Shown: positions 13,013 through 24,410, counted from the first letter of the stretch. The stretch is 64,000 nt of DNA from Lampris incognitus (GCF_029633865.1 NC_079223.1:30392782-30456781), one strand, 5' to 3'. Numbers and translations are program-made. Notes: generated by a model not told the origin, from the sequence alone.

Positions 13013-13328
13013 CCTTATTCATCAATTGTTTGTACATACAAATTTGTTCTTACACACCCATGGAAATTTTAAGCCCTGAACTTTGTCTCAGAGACCAGTG
13101 TAGAACCTGCATAACCCCTGAATTTAGACATCAACTGACTAGCACTGATGTCTTTGCAAGCCTGGGTGATGGCTTGTTGCAAGAGGTAGACAACAGATAT
13201 TGGGGAGAAGGAATTACAAATAACCACCAGGCTTTGCTCTGCCTGTCAGACAATGTTGAGAGCTAAAAAAATTATATGGCTGTGTAAGAACAAATTTGTA
13301 CGTATGCATGATTGATGAATGAGGCCCA
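13013..13328. mobile_element. MITE with about 45-bp terminal inverted repeats
   Basis: The left terminus (GGCCTTATTCATCAATTG..., 13013-13055) and the reverse complement of the right terminus (GGGCCTCATTCATCAATC..., 13328-13275) match closely, both running into ACAAATTTGTTCTTACACA. The interior has no transposase. This is a classic miniature inverted-repeat element; the superfamily is not determined. Confidence 0.7.
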
Positions 13329-13850
13329 CAGAAAGGAAGCAATAGAGAGAAGCAACAGTGGAGACAGACTGAAAAGAAAGCGAGAGAACAGAAGACAGAG
13401 GAGAGTGAGATAGAAAGACTGGCACAAAAACAAATAAAATGAACTGAAGAAGGACAGAGCCACAGGAAGAAAAGAAAATGGCTTGGTAAATCACCCTCTC
13501 TGAGTCTGTTAAAAATGACTGACAAGACAAATACAGCTCTGCCAGAAGATTAAAATGTTTTTTGCTTCTTTTTTTTTAAACTCTTGAAAAGTGCTATCTG
13601 ATTTTATTCAAACACAACATATGTATGTGTTGTTTCGCGCTACGATTTACAACTGCTCCAATCTGTAATTCACCCTGTGTTTTGCAGGATTGTACGCAAT
13701 CAAGTTGTAATCACAGCTACAACAACCTTAGCCAAGCCAACCCTTGTAGGGTGATACAATCCTTTATCCATTTCTCATTGTCAAACAATGTCCGAGGATA
13801 AATGGCACTCATCTCCCTGAAGAGACGGATGCATTCACAGCTCTATTCAA
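13329..13850. other. no gene recognised
   Basis: Unassigned sequence, purine-rich near 13330-13420. Confidence 0.55.
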
Positions 13851-14290
13851 GATTCAAGAAATTTTATTGCCACACATCCAGGTTGGTGGTATTTGTTTAT
13901 GGTACAGCAATGGTAGCTCCATGTTAACATACCCAACTTCCCAACATAAGTACACAATAAATAAATATTTAGGACACACACAACAACAACTGCATAGTCA
14001 TTAAGGGGCATCAGGGGTCATGGTTAGCAGGGGGTGGAGTTGAGGGTGCTTATTGCAGTGGGGGAAAAAACTCTCTGAAACGAGTGTTTTGTGCACTGAT
14101 TGACCTGTAGCGTCTTCCTGATGTAATGACAGGTAGTTGGCTGGGTGAGAGGGGTCATTGATGATTTTACCACCCCCGTTGACTGTGCAGGTGGGGAGTC
14201 CGGGAAGGGGGGGGGGGTCACATCCTATAATTTTGGAGAAATTTTTCACCATCCATTGTAGCTTGGTTTTGGCAGTAGTGAACCGTGACT
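13851..14290 (-). mobile_element. possible LINE 3'-end fragment (antisense)
   Basis: Begins ATTCAAGATTCAAGAAATTT (13851-13870), which reads in antisense as the short tandem ending common on Rex1/CR1-type LINEs, followed by about 400 bases that look like degraded coding or untranslated LINE sequence. No intact motif was found, so the assignment is tentative. Confidence 0.35.
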
Positions 14291-14850
14291 CTTGAAACTT
14301 AGCCCTCTAACGACCCTTCCCTTGTGAGGAAAAAAAAAAGGTAAACTACCAGTCTAGCTAACTGTGTCTTCTCTTATAGTATTGCAAAAGTTACCAATGA
14401 CAAGTCCAACACTGAAACAAAAATTAAGACACTGATCCAGCCTTAACAATGCAATGAGCAAACAGCATGGAGAGAGTGAGAGTTATCACCAAAACCAAAA
14501 ACAGCTAATTTAAAAAAAAAAAAAATGCAAATCCTCCTTACAAATCATCACACAAGCTGTGTGTGCACTTCAACGGAATATGATGATAACGGGCCCGGAT
14601 GCAAAACTATGTGCAAAACGCATGACAGCCACCCCCTCCCACCACACAAAACCAACAAAATTTCATGTAAGCCTACACATCATGACAATACACACAGCCA
14701 AGCAACCATTAGCGACAGACAGTGAACAGCGATCATGGCCTTTTTGGAACCCACCACCACAAACAAGCAATATTGTTAATAAATAATATTGTTAGATTGG
14801 CACAGTGGCCTATTAAACCTATATCTTATGGTGAAGTCCAAAGACCAAAG
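14291..14850. other. no gene recognised
   Basis: Unassigned AT-rich sequence with poly(A) at 14511-14524. Confidence 0.55.
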
Positions 14851-15040
14851 ACGTAGGTCAGGTGATTCGGACTTACTAAATTGTCCCTAGGCGTGAATGT
14901 GTCTGCCCTGTCATGGCCTGGTGACCTGTCCAGGGTGTCTACCCACCTTCCACCCAATGACTGTTAGGATAGGCTCCAGCATCCCCGTGACCCTGATTAG
15001 GATAAGCTGCTTGGAAAATGGATGGATGGATGGATGTTAT
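14851..15040 (+). mobile_element. SINE 3' half (family C), truncated
   Basis: Matches the 3' half of the complete SINE at 62789-63103: AAATTGTCCCTAGG (14878), CCAGGGTGTCTACCC, AGGCTCCAGCATCCC and a GGATGGATGGATG tail (15020-15036). The tRNA head is missing. Confidence 0.75.
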
Positions 15041-15799
15041 GGTAAATGTTCATAATGACCGCTGAGTTGGTAAATTTACAGACTGACTGGTAATACTGCA
15101 TAATGGCCATTTTCCCAAATAAACCTTAACATATGTATACAAATCAGTGGTAGAGGTGGCCAGAATAAATCAGTTGGCATGGCAGCCTATTAGATTTTAA
15201 ATAATTTACCAAATTAAGCTGTGGTGTAGGTCTTCCTTTGCCGATTAACTCAAACTTTTCAGTAAAGATTAATCTTGAAAACGGCTTTTGCTCACTGATG
15301 GTAACGTTACTAGCAACTTCCATCGTGCACCATTAGGCTGACTAGCTAGCTAGTTTATCAGTGTTTTTTTTTCTCGCTAGCTTGTGATTTGTGTCCCCCT
15401 GTAGCTTGCGGAACTTGTCATAAAGTTAGCAATAAAAAACCCAGCCCATTTAGAGAGACGATATGATTGGTCAATTTTACTGTCATTTAAAAGGACTCTC
15501 TCATTGAATTATTATTGCTCACACCTCTGTAAAATTATAGCTGGACCACCAGCTATGATTTCAGATAGAGCTGAAAGCATAGCATTCTCATCCCAGCACC
15601 TGCAGAGGCAGCACAATTCTGATAGGGAGACAAAGGGGCTTCTTTCATTTAGTGCTTCACATTCCAACACAAATGGAATAGGCAGGTTTGAAGGGTTTAT
15701 TTCCTCAGAAACATTTTGTTTAGATGTTGATTGTCCATTTATGAATTCATAAAATAGAATTAGAACTGACGACACCTTCAAATATATATATATTTTTTT
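15041..15799. other. no gene recognised
   Basis: Unassigned sequence; an 82-codon plus-strand ORF at 15504 shows no recognisable domain. Confidence 0.5.
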
Positions 15800-16030
15800 T
15801 AGAGTATCTTAGGGCCTAGAGGGCGCCGGCGGTTCCCCTCTGGGTTTTGGTGATGTTGTCTGTGGTTCCGCAACAGACTGTAAAGGAAGATGTGATGACG
15901 CTTTGGATGATGGCGGTGTAAAATTGGACCAGTAGCTGTGTTGATGTCCCATCTTAAGTTATTGCTAATGTGGGTGCGGAGGAATTGAATTTCTTTTGTT
16001 GCATTTGTAAAATACAACAGGGTGTAAAAG
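15800..16030 (-). pseudogene. LINE ORF C-terminal fragment (Rex1/jockey-like)
   Basis: On the minus strand the frames read EIQFLRTHISNNLRWDINT, then in another frame LVQFYTAIIQSVITSSFTV and RTGTAGAL-like text. This order (a 'FLGTHIS' block followed by an 'FY...IIQSVLTS' block) is the region after the RT in Rex1/CR1-type LINEs. At least one frameshift lies near 15930. Only about 75 codons remain. Confidence 0.6.
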
Positions 16031-17287
16031 TGTATTTTGAAGTGACGGCAGAGACAATGAGTCTTTACACAGTGCTTAGCACTTGCCCTCTCTGGCTATT
16101 GATGGAGGATGAATGGTGGCTGTATCATCATCTTCTTCCTTGATCTTTTCCCTAAGAATGGCAAATTCAAATGAGTGAAGCGGTGAAAATATTAGGCTTT
16201 CTCTCTCTGTTGCCACTTCACCAATATATCGTGACGTTCTGCACACCCACTGGTAGCCACTCTAAACAAAGTGTTACAGGTCTCTCTAGCCATTGGATCC
16301 GAGGCTCTGTGCATCAGTGACATTACAGCTTTGGGGGTGGGGCAATTGCTCCTCACATTTGGATCTCTCTGGGATTTCTAACGTGTACAAATGATGTTGT
16401 CTTAAACCATATAAAATACAGTTTGATTCTTCAGATCGTGCAGTATTCCCCTTTAATCACCTTTCCGTGTAAAGGATTTGATGCTGTCAACTGATGTCAG
16501 GACAGTAATAACTTTCACACCCTAAGGCTGACTAAAGCCATCTGAAGGGTATTTGGGTTTTTAACAGAGGAGTCATCACAAAGCTTAGCAAGGAAATAAA
16601 CATGTTTTCTGAGAAAGCCTCTTATTAAGGAGGAATAAAGACATGTTGCCATGCTTTATTTTAAAATGGAGAGAACATGATTTTGAGCAAGGCCTCTGAT
16701 GACAAATTATTTTTTGCATGGTTAAGGCCTAATCCAGGACTTTTTTATTATCACAGTAAAGAGTATACAAATTAATTCATGCACATATGGTGCACATTCC
16801 CCTCTGTCCTTTTGGAGGACAGAATAGCTAACAGATACAGTAGATAGAGATTGAAAGACGGAGAGAGACATAAGGAAGCCAAAATACAGACAGACAGGAA
16901 ATTGGGAGTGTGAGATACAGACAGACAGATAAGCTGACAGACTGACGAATAGACAGGGGGCACTGTGGTCTATCTTATCTATTCAGCACAGCTGAACTGT
17001 AACATATTATAGAAAAACCATGGAAACCTTGCTGTGTCCTCTGTTGGTTTAAAAGTGATTTTTTTTTTTGGGAGGATACCTTCATTGGGAGGAACAATAC
17101 TGTAAAAGACATGTTAAAAGTGTGGCTCCTATCATGGCTACATCTCTCTATCAGTTTTCAGCCACCAACTCTGACTTTCATGCTCTCGAGCTCTCTACTT
17201 CTCTTACGGCTCTTATCCATTCAGCTCTTAAAACTTTATTCCTCCCATCTCGGTTCTTCCTTCCCCTCTTCTCATTTTTATGTGCAT

Positions 17288-17288
<1 letters not shown>
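16031..17288. other. no gene recognised
   Basis: Unassigned sequence. A T-rich patch (17060-17070) and a purine-rich patch (16855-16935) are present. Confidence 0.55.
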
Positions 17289-17360
<72 letters not shown>

Positions 17361-17378
17361 CTCTCGCTCTCTCTCTCA
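17289..17378. repeat. (CT)n microsatellite
   Basis: Pure CT repeat from 17289 to about 17356, then an interrupted CT tract to about 17378. Confidence 0.95.
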
Positions 17379-17818
17379 TTTCCCCCTCTGCTTTTCTGTC
17401 TGAGTCTTAATCTAGCTGTCAGTCACCTTGTCATGCCAGTTCCAAAGTCTCATTTCCCGGGCAGGAATCCATTAACAGGGGCCCTGCTCTCCTATTACCT
17501 GCCGCATTACCAGACTGTCCCTGACAATTAGCCAGGAGACAGGGGACACCAGGCTACTGTGGACACACAACCCTCCTGACAAATGGCACCCAGCCAGACA
17601 CTCGCACAGAGGATCTATAAATACAAGGCTTTTCCTGAAGTGTGAGAACTTCATAAGCCTTCTCTCATGACAACTCTTTGGATAGTCTGACATCTTCATA
17701 AAGTCTCTGCTTAAGCTGCAGACTTATCTCATTTTATCTTAATTGCAGAGAGTATTAATATTTTAATTTGTACGAATTGTAAAACTTCCCATGGGACCTT
17801 GTTGCCATAAAATTTATA
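17379..17818. other. no gene recognised
   Basis: Unassigned sequence between the CT tract and the Tc1 element. Confidence 0.55.
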
Positions 17819-19431
17819 CAAACCCCAATTCCAATGAAGTTGGGACATTGTGTAAAACGTAAATAAAAACAGAATGCAATGATTTGCAAATCCTTTTCGA
17901 CCTATATTCAATTGAATACACTACAAAGACAAGATATTTAATTTTCAAACTGATAAACTTTATCGGTTTTTTTGCAAATATTCACTCATTTTGAATTTGA
18001 TGCCTGCAACATGTTCCAAAAAAGCTGGGACAGAGGCATGTTCACCACTGTGTTACATCACCTTTCCTTTTAACAACACTCAATAAGTGTTTGGGAACTG
18101 AGGACACTAATTGTTGAAGCTTTGTAGGTCGAATTCTTTCCCATTCTTGCTTGATGTACGACTTCAGTTGCTCAACAGTCTGGGGTCTCCGTTGTCTTAT
18201 TTTGCATTTCATAATGAGCCACACATTTTCAATGTGAGACAGGTCTGGACTGCAGGCAGGCCAGTCTAGTACCCGCACTTTTTTACTACGAAGCCACACT
18301 GTTGTAACACGTGCAGAATGTGGCTTGGCATTGTCTTGCTGAAATAAGCAGGGACGTCCCTGAAAAAGACGTCGCTTGGATGGCAGCATATGTTGCTCCA
18401 AAACCTGTATGTACCTTTCAGCATTAATGGTTCCTTCACAGATGTGCAAGTTACCCATGATGCCATGGGCACTAACACACCCCCATACCATCACAGATGC
18501 TGGCTTTTGAACTTTGTGCTGATAACAATCTGGATGGTCCTTTTCGTCTTTAGCCTGGAGGGCACGACGTCCATGATTTCCAAAAACAATTTGAAATGTG
18601 GACTCGTCAGACCACAGCACACTTTTCCACTTTGTGTCAGTCCATCTCAGATGAGCTCGGGCCCAGAGAAGCCGGCGGCATTGCTGGGTGTTGTTGATGT
18701 ATGGCTTTCACTTTGCATGGTAGAGTTTTAACTTGCACTTGTAGATGTAGCGACAAACTGTGTTAACTGATGATGGGTTTCCGAAGTGTTCCTGAGCCCA
18801 CGTGGTAATATCCTTTACAGAATGATGTCGGTTTTTAATGCAGTGCCAGCTGAGGGGTCGAAGGTCACGGGCATTCAATGTTGGTTTTCAGCCTTGCCGC
18901 TTACGTGCAGAGATTTCTCCGGGTTCTCTGAATCTTTTGATGATATTAGGGACTGTAGATGATGAAATCCCTAAATTCCTTGCAATTGTATGTTGAGAAA
19001 CGTTGTTCTTAAACTGTTGGACTATTTGCTCACGCAATTGCTCGCAAAGTGGTGAACCTCACCCCATCCTTGGTTGTGAATGACTGAGCCCTTCGGGGAT
19101 GCTCCTTTTATACCCAATTATGACACTCACCTGTTTCCAATTAACCTGTTCACCTGTGGAATGTTCCAAACAGGTGTTTTTTGAGCATTCCTCGACTTTC
19201 CCAGTTTTTTGTTGCCCCTGTCCCAGCTTCTTTGGAACGTGCTGCAGGCATCAAATTCAAAATGAGGGAATATTTGCAAAAAAACATTTAAGTTTATCAG
19301 TTTAAATATTAAATATCTTGTCTTTGTAGTGTATTCAATTGAATATAGGTCGAATAGGATTTGCAAATCATTGTATTCTGTTTTCATTCACGTTTTACAC
19401 AACGTCCCAACTTCATTGGAATTGGGGTTTG
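17819..19431 (-). mobile_element. Tc1/mariner transposon with long (about 210 bp) inverted repeats
   Basis: The element starts CAAACCCCAATTCCAATGAA and ends in the reverse complement, AATTGGGGTTTG. It is flanked by TA at 17817-17818 and 19432-19433, the obligate Tc1/mariner target duplication. The terminal repeats extend to about 18030 on the left and from about 19220 on the right with a few percent difference. A transposase remnant lies between them on the minus strand. Total length is 1,613 bp. Confidence 0.9.
18042..19085 (-). pseudogene. Tc1-family transposase with in-frame stops
   Basis: Cut-and-paste transposase of the Tc1 DDE family. One frame covers the whole gene. The N-terminal helix-turn-helix region (19070-18900) contains QHTIARNLGISSSTV. 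The catalytic core (18620-18042) shows WSDESTFQIVFG (first Asp), FQQDNAKPHSA (second Asp) and WPACSPDLSHIENVW (SPDL block with the last acidic residue). In-frame stop codons occur near 19068, 18894 and 18717, so only the last 192 codons are open. Usual family length is about 340 residues, so the gene is full length but nonsense-mutated. Confidence 0.87.
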
Positions 19432-19433
19432 TA

Positions 19434-19934
19434 TTTTCACCAGCTGGGCATGGGTTATTTGTTTGTGAAATATTAACGTGTTTGATATTAACATATTTGA
19501 TATATAACATATACATAATACATTCAAATACAATGTGTTTGTGGTTCCCAAAATACATAGATTGCCAACTTTCTGTCACTTTCTATATACGATGCACATC
19601 ACCTAGTCTCATGGGGCCAGATGTGCCTATGCCTTTAAGTGACAAGAATACATGTACATTTGGCCTGTCAGATTACATGCGAACATATCAAATTAAGTTC
19701 TGTCACATGCATATAGTGCATTTCATCATATTGATGAATCAGGATGTTGTTCAGGACATCCTCCCTGATCATCTACTTTACCACTTTTTGATTAGAGATA
19801 GTAAGTTTTGCAAATTTTTATGGTTATAGGTATATGGTTAGAAATGGTTATGTTTAGGTATTACATTAGAGATTGTTAAGTTTAGATATGGGTTTGGTGT
19901 GGTTAGGATCAGGGTAAGGATCTGGGAGGCCAGC
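19434..19934. other. no gene recognised
   Basis: AT-rich sequence with a 166-codon chance ORF (19329 on) that overlaps the transposon terminus and has no domain. Confidence 0.5.
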
Positions 19935-20107
19935 TGTTAAGAGTAATAATCCACGTTAACGTGTCAAAAAATAATGAGAATGTCTCATTCTTATGCTCTT
20001 CAATTGACAAACTGATTAATCCCTCCAAATCTATCCCTCATGAGTTTCTCTCTAGGAACAAATGTGATGAATTTGCTGTCTTTTTTCAAGAAAAGGTTTT
20101 TGAAATG

Positions 20108-20475
20108 AAAGCCACTTTATTTTGTCATTGTACAGGTTACAATGAAATTTGTTTTCTGCATTTAACCCATCCTATTGTATAGGAGCAGTGGGCAGCGCCC
20201 ACACATCCTATTGTATAGGAGCAGTGGGCAGCTGCCACACCCGGCGACCAACTCCACTTCTTCTTTGCCTTGGTCAGGGGTACAGGCAGGAATATTAACC
20301 CTAACATGCATGTCTTTTTGATGGTGGGAGGAAACCGGAGCACCCAGAGGAAACCCATGCGGACACAGGGAGAACATGCACACTCCACATAGAAAGGACC
20401 TGGGACAGCCTGGGGTTCGTACCTAGGACCTTCTTTCTTTGAGACAACAGTGCTAACCACTGGGCCACCATGCTG
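20108..20475 (-). mobile_element. tRNA-headed SINE (family B) inside the L2
   Basis: Minus-strand SINE whose head at 20475 reads GGTGGCCCAGTGGTTAGCAC with a B-box region GGTACGAACCCC. The body carries the conserved GGAAACCGGAGCACCC block (20332-20347 on the plus strand). It separates L2 text FEMKA from ISYQRDNIL. A 37-base block (TCCTATTGTATAGGAGCAG...) is tandemly duplicated at 20171-20236. Confidence 0.8.
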
Positions 20476-21375
20476 CCAATCTCATATCAGAGATAATATA
20501 TTAATTTCTTGCATAAATACATCTAGACCCATCTCGCCCTCAAGCCACTGTATTGCCATGAGTGCAATGTCTACATTCCCACCTGTTCACAGTAGATATC
20601 TGGAAGAAGTAATTCAGCGCCTAAAGCCTTGCACCAGTTCTCTTGACTCCATCCCTACTAAACTGTTCAGTTATGTTTCCCATTGCTTTATAAATGACTT
20701 AGGAAACATTATTAATAGCTCACTGCAGACTTGTATTTTCCCTGCTCCTCTCAAGTGTGCTGTAATCTCACCTCTGTTGAAGGAAAACACCCTAGATCCA
20801 TCTATAATAAATAATTGCAGTCCAATTTCCAATCTTCCTTTTCTAAGAAAAATACTTGAAAAAGTAGTCTACAAACAACTGAATGAATATCTTTCAACTC
20901 CCAATATATACAATACATACCAATCAGGTTTCAGAGGCAATCATACCACAGAAACCGCTCTCATAAGATTAATCAATGACCTTAAGATCCACAGTGACTC
21001 ACAGAGAATTTTGATTTTAGTCTTGCTTGATCTCACTGCTGCCTTTGACGCTGTTGACCATGACATTTTAATTCAAAGCCTGCATGATTTATTCGACCTA
21101 TCAGATCCTTTTTTTAACTGGTTTTCATCCTACCTAAAGGACAGGAGCTTTTATGTTTCAATTGGTATTTTAAATCTGCTGAAACAAAATTTTTCTCTGG
21201 GATTCCACAAGGGTCAGTCCTTGTGCTAATGCTCTTTAATTTATATATGCTTCTGCTCGGTATTATCATAAAAAAAACACACAATATAACCTACCATTCA
21301 TATCCCAGTGACACACAGTTGTAAATTTCCCTTTCCTCTGGTGATCTCAGTCCTTTTAATAATTTAGCAAACTGT

Positions 21376-21891
21376 CTTCTTCTTCTTCTTCTTTCGGCAT
21401 CATCAGCTATGATGTTGGCCGCCGGAAAAAAATGTTCAACAACTGTCCACCGTTAAGCACATTTTGGGTTTTCGGTAATAAAATAGAAAGTGGTTTATCA
21501 TTGACTTTCTGCTCGCAGTACAGGAGGCCAGATACTAGAGTTTCCAGCATGCCTCCTGTTGTCCTGAAGCTACCATTGGGCAGACGGTTTGGCTCGTCCA
21601 CCAGCTACAGGTACTACACTGCTGCTGCCCAGTGTAGAGCAGGTCTATTTAAAGGCGACCTTCAAACTCTTTGTCACAGTGCTGTTATAGGGCCTTTGCA
21701 GCTTTTTATAGGTCCACCAGTGCCACCCAATGGCCCACTGCGCCCTGGTAGCAACCGTCACTGTTGGTCCATGATTGCTTATTCATCAGGCAAGCCTGCT
21801 TATTTCGCAGCTGTCCCCCATATTTGAGGGAGCATTCCACTATCCGCCACCTGTGGACGTGCTCCATAGCAGTACAGCTGTGACAGAAGAG
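21376..21891 (-). mobile_element. retroposon with (GAA)n tail inside the L2
   Basis: The L2 frame reads SPFNNLANC up to about 21375 and resumes as NCIDDINCW at 21892; the word AACTGT flanks both sides. The insert starts with five CTT units (a GAA tail on the minus strand) followed by TTTCGGCATCATCAGC, resembling RTE-type 3' ends. The remaining roughly 470 bases are not recognised; no ORF is convincing. Confidence 0.65.
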
Positions 21892-22654
21892 TGAACTGTA
21901 TTGATGATATTAATTGCTGGATGTCTAGAAACCTTTTAAAGTTGAATGCAGACAAGACCAAGATACTCATAGTTGGTCCTAAAAGTCAGAGACAGGAGAT
22001 TTGTTCACACCTGGCATCACTGTCTCTGAAATACAGTGAGCAAGTCAGAAACCTTGGCATTATTTTGCATACTGATCTCAATTTTGAAAATCACATGACC
22101 AATATCACCAGAACAGCGTTTTGTCATTTAAAAGAATGTATCAAAACTTAGAGTACTCATATCTCAAACAGACTTTCAGAAACTGGTTCATGCATTCATC
22201 TCAAGCAGGTTAGACTAATGTAACACTCTATTTGCAGGATTATCCTAACAGTCAGCAGGACGGCTTCAGCTCATTCAAAATACAGCCAGAGTCCTTACAT
22301 GTATACGAAAATTTGAAAATATTACTCTGGTACTGAAATCACTTCATTGACTCCCGGTGCAATACAGAATCACTTTCAAAATCCTGCTAATAGTCCATAA
22401 AGCTCTTAATGGTTTGGCTCCTCAGTACATTTCTGACTTGCTCACTGATTATAATGCGATCAGGCCTCTCAGGTCATCAGGCAGAGGTTTTCTAGCTGCA
22501 CCCAGAATTAGATCCAAGTCTGGTGAGGGTGCCTTCAGTTACTGTGGTCCTGCTCTCTGGAACAAGCTGCCTGCTGACCTGAGGTCCACCACAACTGTGT
22601 CCACATTCAAAAGCAAACTCAAAACTTTTCTATTCTCCCAGGCTTGGGGTTAAT

Positions 22655-22766
<112 letters not shown>

Positions 22767-23373
22767 AGTAGCACTTGTTTCTTGTACTTGTAATCAAACA
22801 AATTAAATGGAGGCTTCTGTTTTTATTTGACTGTGTTGAATTTTTTTTGGGGGGGTTAATTGTTGTATATGGTATGTTTCATGTATGTTGGGTGTATGCT
22901 CCATTAAGTCAGTTTCTGCATTTTACTCATGCTTATATTATTATATTTATATTGTTTATGTTACCTATTTTTATATCATATGTATGCCTATATTTCGTAT
23001 TTTGTCTTCTAATGTAAAGCATATTGAGCTTACTTGTAATGGAATGTGCTATATATGTAAATAAAATTGCCATTCAGTGTAAATCGGTTTTAAAAGCAGA
23101 TCTCAGTATATGTCCTCAACTATACTTGCATTTTTTGAAATATTGGCAATCAATCTATTTTGAAAACTGTAAATATATTGTATATGAATGTTGTCTGTGT
23201 GAATAGAATGAGTTTGAAATGTCTTTGATTTGTTTCCCTCTCTCTTTCTGGTGACTGAGTTTATAACAGTGGTGTTTACTAACGGGCCACAGAAGTCCCC
23301 TTTCCAGCCAAACACTACACCAGCTGATTTTACTGATTAACACACCTTCAGCCAGACAGGAGGACCAATCATT

Positions 23374-23685
23374 TGTAGCGAATTCGGGGGGCAACCACGG
23401 GGACTTCCGCAGCCGGGACGCGAACCCATATCGCCCGCACCGCGGGAGACATCGCTAACCGCTCGACTAAAGGGTCCGACCCGTTAACTAAGGACCAACG
23501 TGTCTACTTATCCATGCACGTTACACTAACCCCCTCCTTCGGGAAGCGCGTGCGCCCAGAGGCGTGAGGGAGCTGATATGCTGAAGCGTGTCCCCGCGCT
23601 TCCGATGACCGCACGGTCTCACCATCCCACTTCTGACACCATTGTAGCGAATTCGGGGGGCAACCACAGGAACTGCCGCGGCCGG
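23374..23685 (-). mobile_element. miniature LTR-like element 1 (TRIM-like), 5' LTR truncated
   Basis: Read on the minus strand: a truncated terminal repeat (23685-23643) ending CGAATTCGCTACA; then ATGGTGTCAGAAGTGGGAT, whose TGGTGTCAGAAGTGGGA matches the 3' end of tRNA-Leu and so looks like a primer site; then a 117-bp interior; then a purine tract GAAGGAGGGGG; then a complete 152-bp terminal repeat (23525-23374) beginning TGTAACGTGC and ending GCTACA. The repeat holds a tRNA-like block with A box TAGTCGAGCGG and B box GGTTCGCGTCC. No coding capacity, as expected for a terminal-repeat retrotransposon in miniature. Confidence 0.6.
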
Positions 23686-23731
23686 TGGTGATGGTCCGGC
23701 CGGAGACGCCCTTCTCGAAGGAAGGGCGCAT

Positions 23732-24131
23732 TGTAGCAATCACGGATGAATAGGCTCGGTAGCCCTTGACAAACGGGTCTGACCCTTTAGTCGAGCAGTT
23801 AGCGATGTCTCCCGCGGTGAGGGCGATAGGGGTTCGCGGCCCGGCCGCGGCAGTTACTGTGGTAGCCCCCCGAATTTGCTACATTGGTGTCAGAAGTGGG
23901 ATGGTGAGACCGTGAGGTCATCGGGGGCGCGTGCGCCCAGAGGTGTGAGGGAGTTGATATGCTGAAGCGCGCCCCGAAGCAGCGGGGTAGTGTAACGTGC
24001 ATGGATAAGTGGACACGTTGTAGGGGTCGGACCCTTTAGTCGACTGGTTAACATTGTCGCTTGCGGAGCGAGAGACACGGGTTCGCGTCCCGGCTGTGGC
24101 GGTTCCCGGACTGCCCCCCGAATTCGCTACA
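23732..24131 (+). mobile_element. miniature LTR-like element 2 (TRIM-like), complete
   Basis: Plus-strand copy in head-to-head arrangement with element 1. Left terminal repeat 23732-23883 (152 bp, TGTAGC...GCTACA); primer-site-like TTGGTGTCAGAAGTGGGA at 23884-23901; interior of 107 bp in total; right terminal repeat 23991-24131 (141 bp, TGTAACGTGC...GCTACA). Both repeats contain tRNA-like A (TAGTCGAGCAG, TAGTCGACTGG) and B (GGTTCGCGGCC, GGTTCGCGTCC) boxes. No perfect flanking duplication was found (CGCAT on the left, CACTG on the right). An alternative reading is a SINE-derived repeat next to LTR debris. Confidence 0.6.
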
Positions 24132-24217
24132 CACTGAAATCAGATGGTGTGTTGAGTTGGAATGAAAACCTGCATACACACAGCCCGTTTACTTGCTTGA
24201 TGCTAGGTACAGGTGTG

Positions 24218-24410
24218 TGTAATGATCTGTGCCCTCTGGCTATGTTAACTTATAACATTAATGAAGCAAGGACGACTTCTCTCGTGCTGGGTGTTTATTG
24301 ACCGACCGGATTCCCACTGACGTTGTTACGTACATCACGTGACTTTGTTGTGGCGCTACGGAAAGCCGTAAGGGACATTAGCAAATCAAATATTACTAGC
24401 AAATATTACA
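24218..24410 (-). repeat. 3' LTR of the Mag-like element
   Basis: 193 bp with TG...CA ends, read as identical to the copy at 28804-28996. It lies downstream of the gag-pol gene on the minus strand and is preceded by the purine tract at 24411-24421. Confidence 0.95.

Larger units (their letters stand above)
19940..22653 (+). pseudogene. L2 LINE reverse transcriptase ORF, broken
   Basis: Target-primed reverse transcriptase. Recognisable blocks are KLFSYVSHCFINDL, SNLPFLRKILEKVVYKQL and YQSGFRGNHTTETALIR, then motif A LLDLTAAFDAVDHDIL (about 21015-21070) and FHKGQS-LC, where motif B normally reads VPQGS. The catalytic box reads YPSDTQL (about 21297-21317) instead of YADDTQL, so a catalytic Asp is lost. 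After the second insertion it resumes as CIDDINCWMSRNLLKLNADKTK (from 21897) and ends with a typical L2 C-terminus (LRSSGRGFLAAPRIRSKSGE, 22462-22550). There are several frame changes. Confidence 0.87.
23255..24212. mobile_element. possible MITE split by the miniature LTR elements
   Basis: Left flank text at 23255-23373 (GGCCACAGAAGTCC, CCAGCCAAACACTACACC) and right flank text at 24133-24212 (TGGAATGAAAACCTGC and so on) look like the two halves of a common teleost MITE. The assignment rests on general resemblance only and the ends are not defined. Confidence 0.3.

Noticed and set aside
21432-21827. 131-codon plus-strand ORF as a host exon
   Set aside because: It lies wholly inside an inserted retroposon with a GAA tail and has no recognisable domain.
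23394-23470. A genuine tRNA gene in the tRNA-like block of the miniature elements
   Set aside because: The A and B boxes are good but the acceptor arms do not pair and the sequence continues without a terminator, so it is tRNA-like only.
24213-24217. GTGTG duplication as part of a GT microsatellite
   Set aside because: The same five bases occur exactly at the other LTR boundary (28997-29001), so it is a true target duplication.
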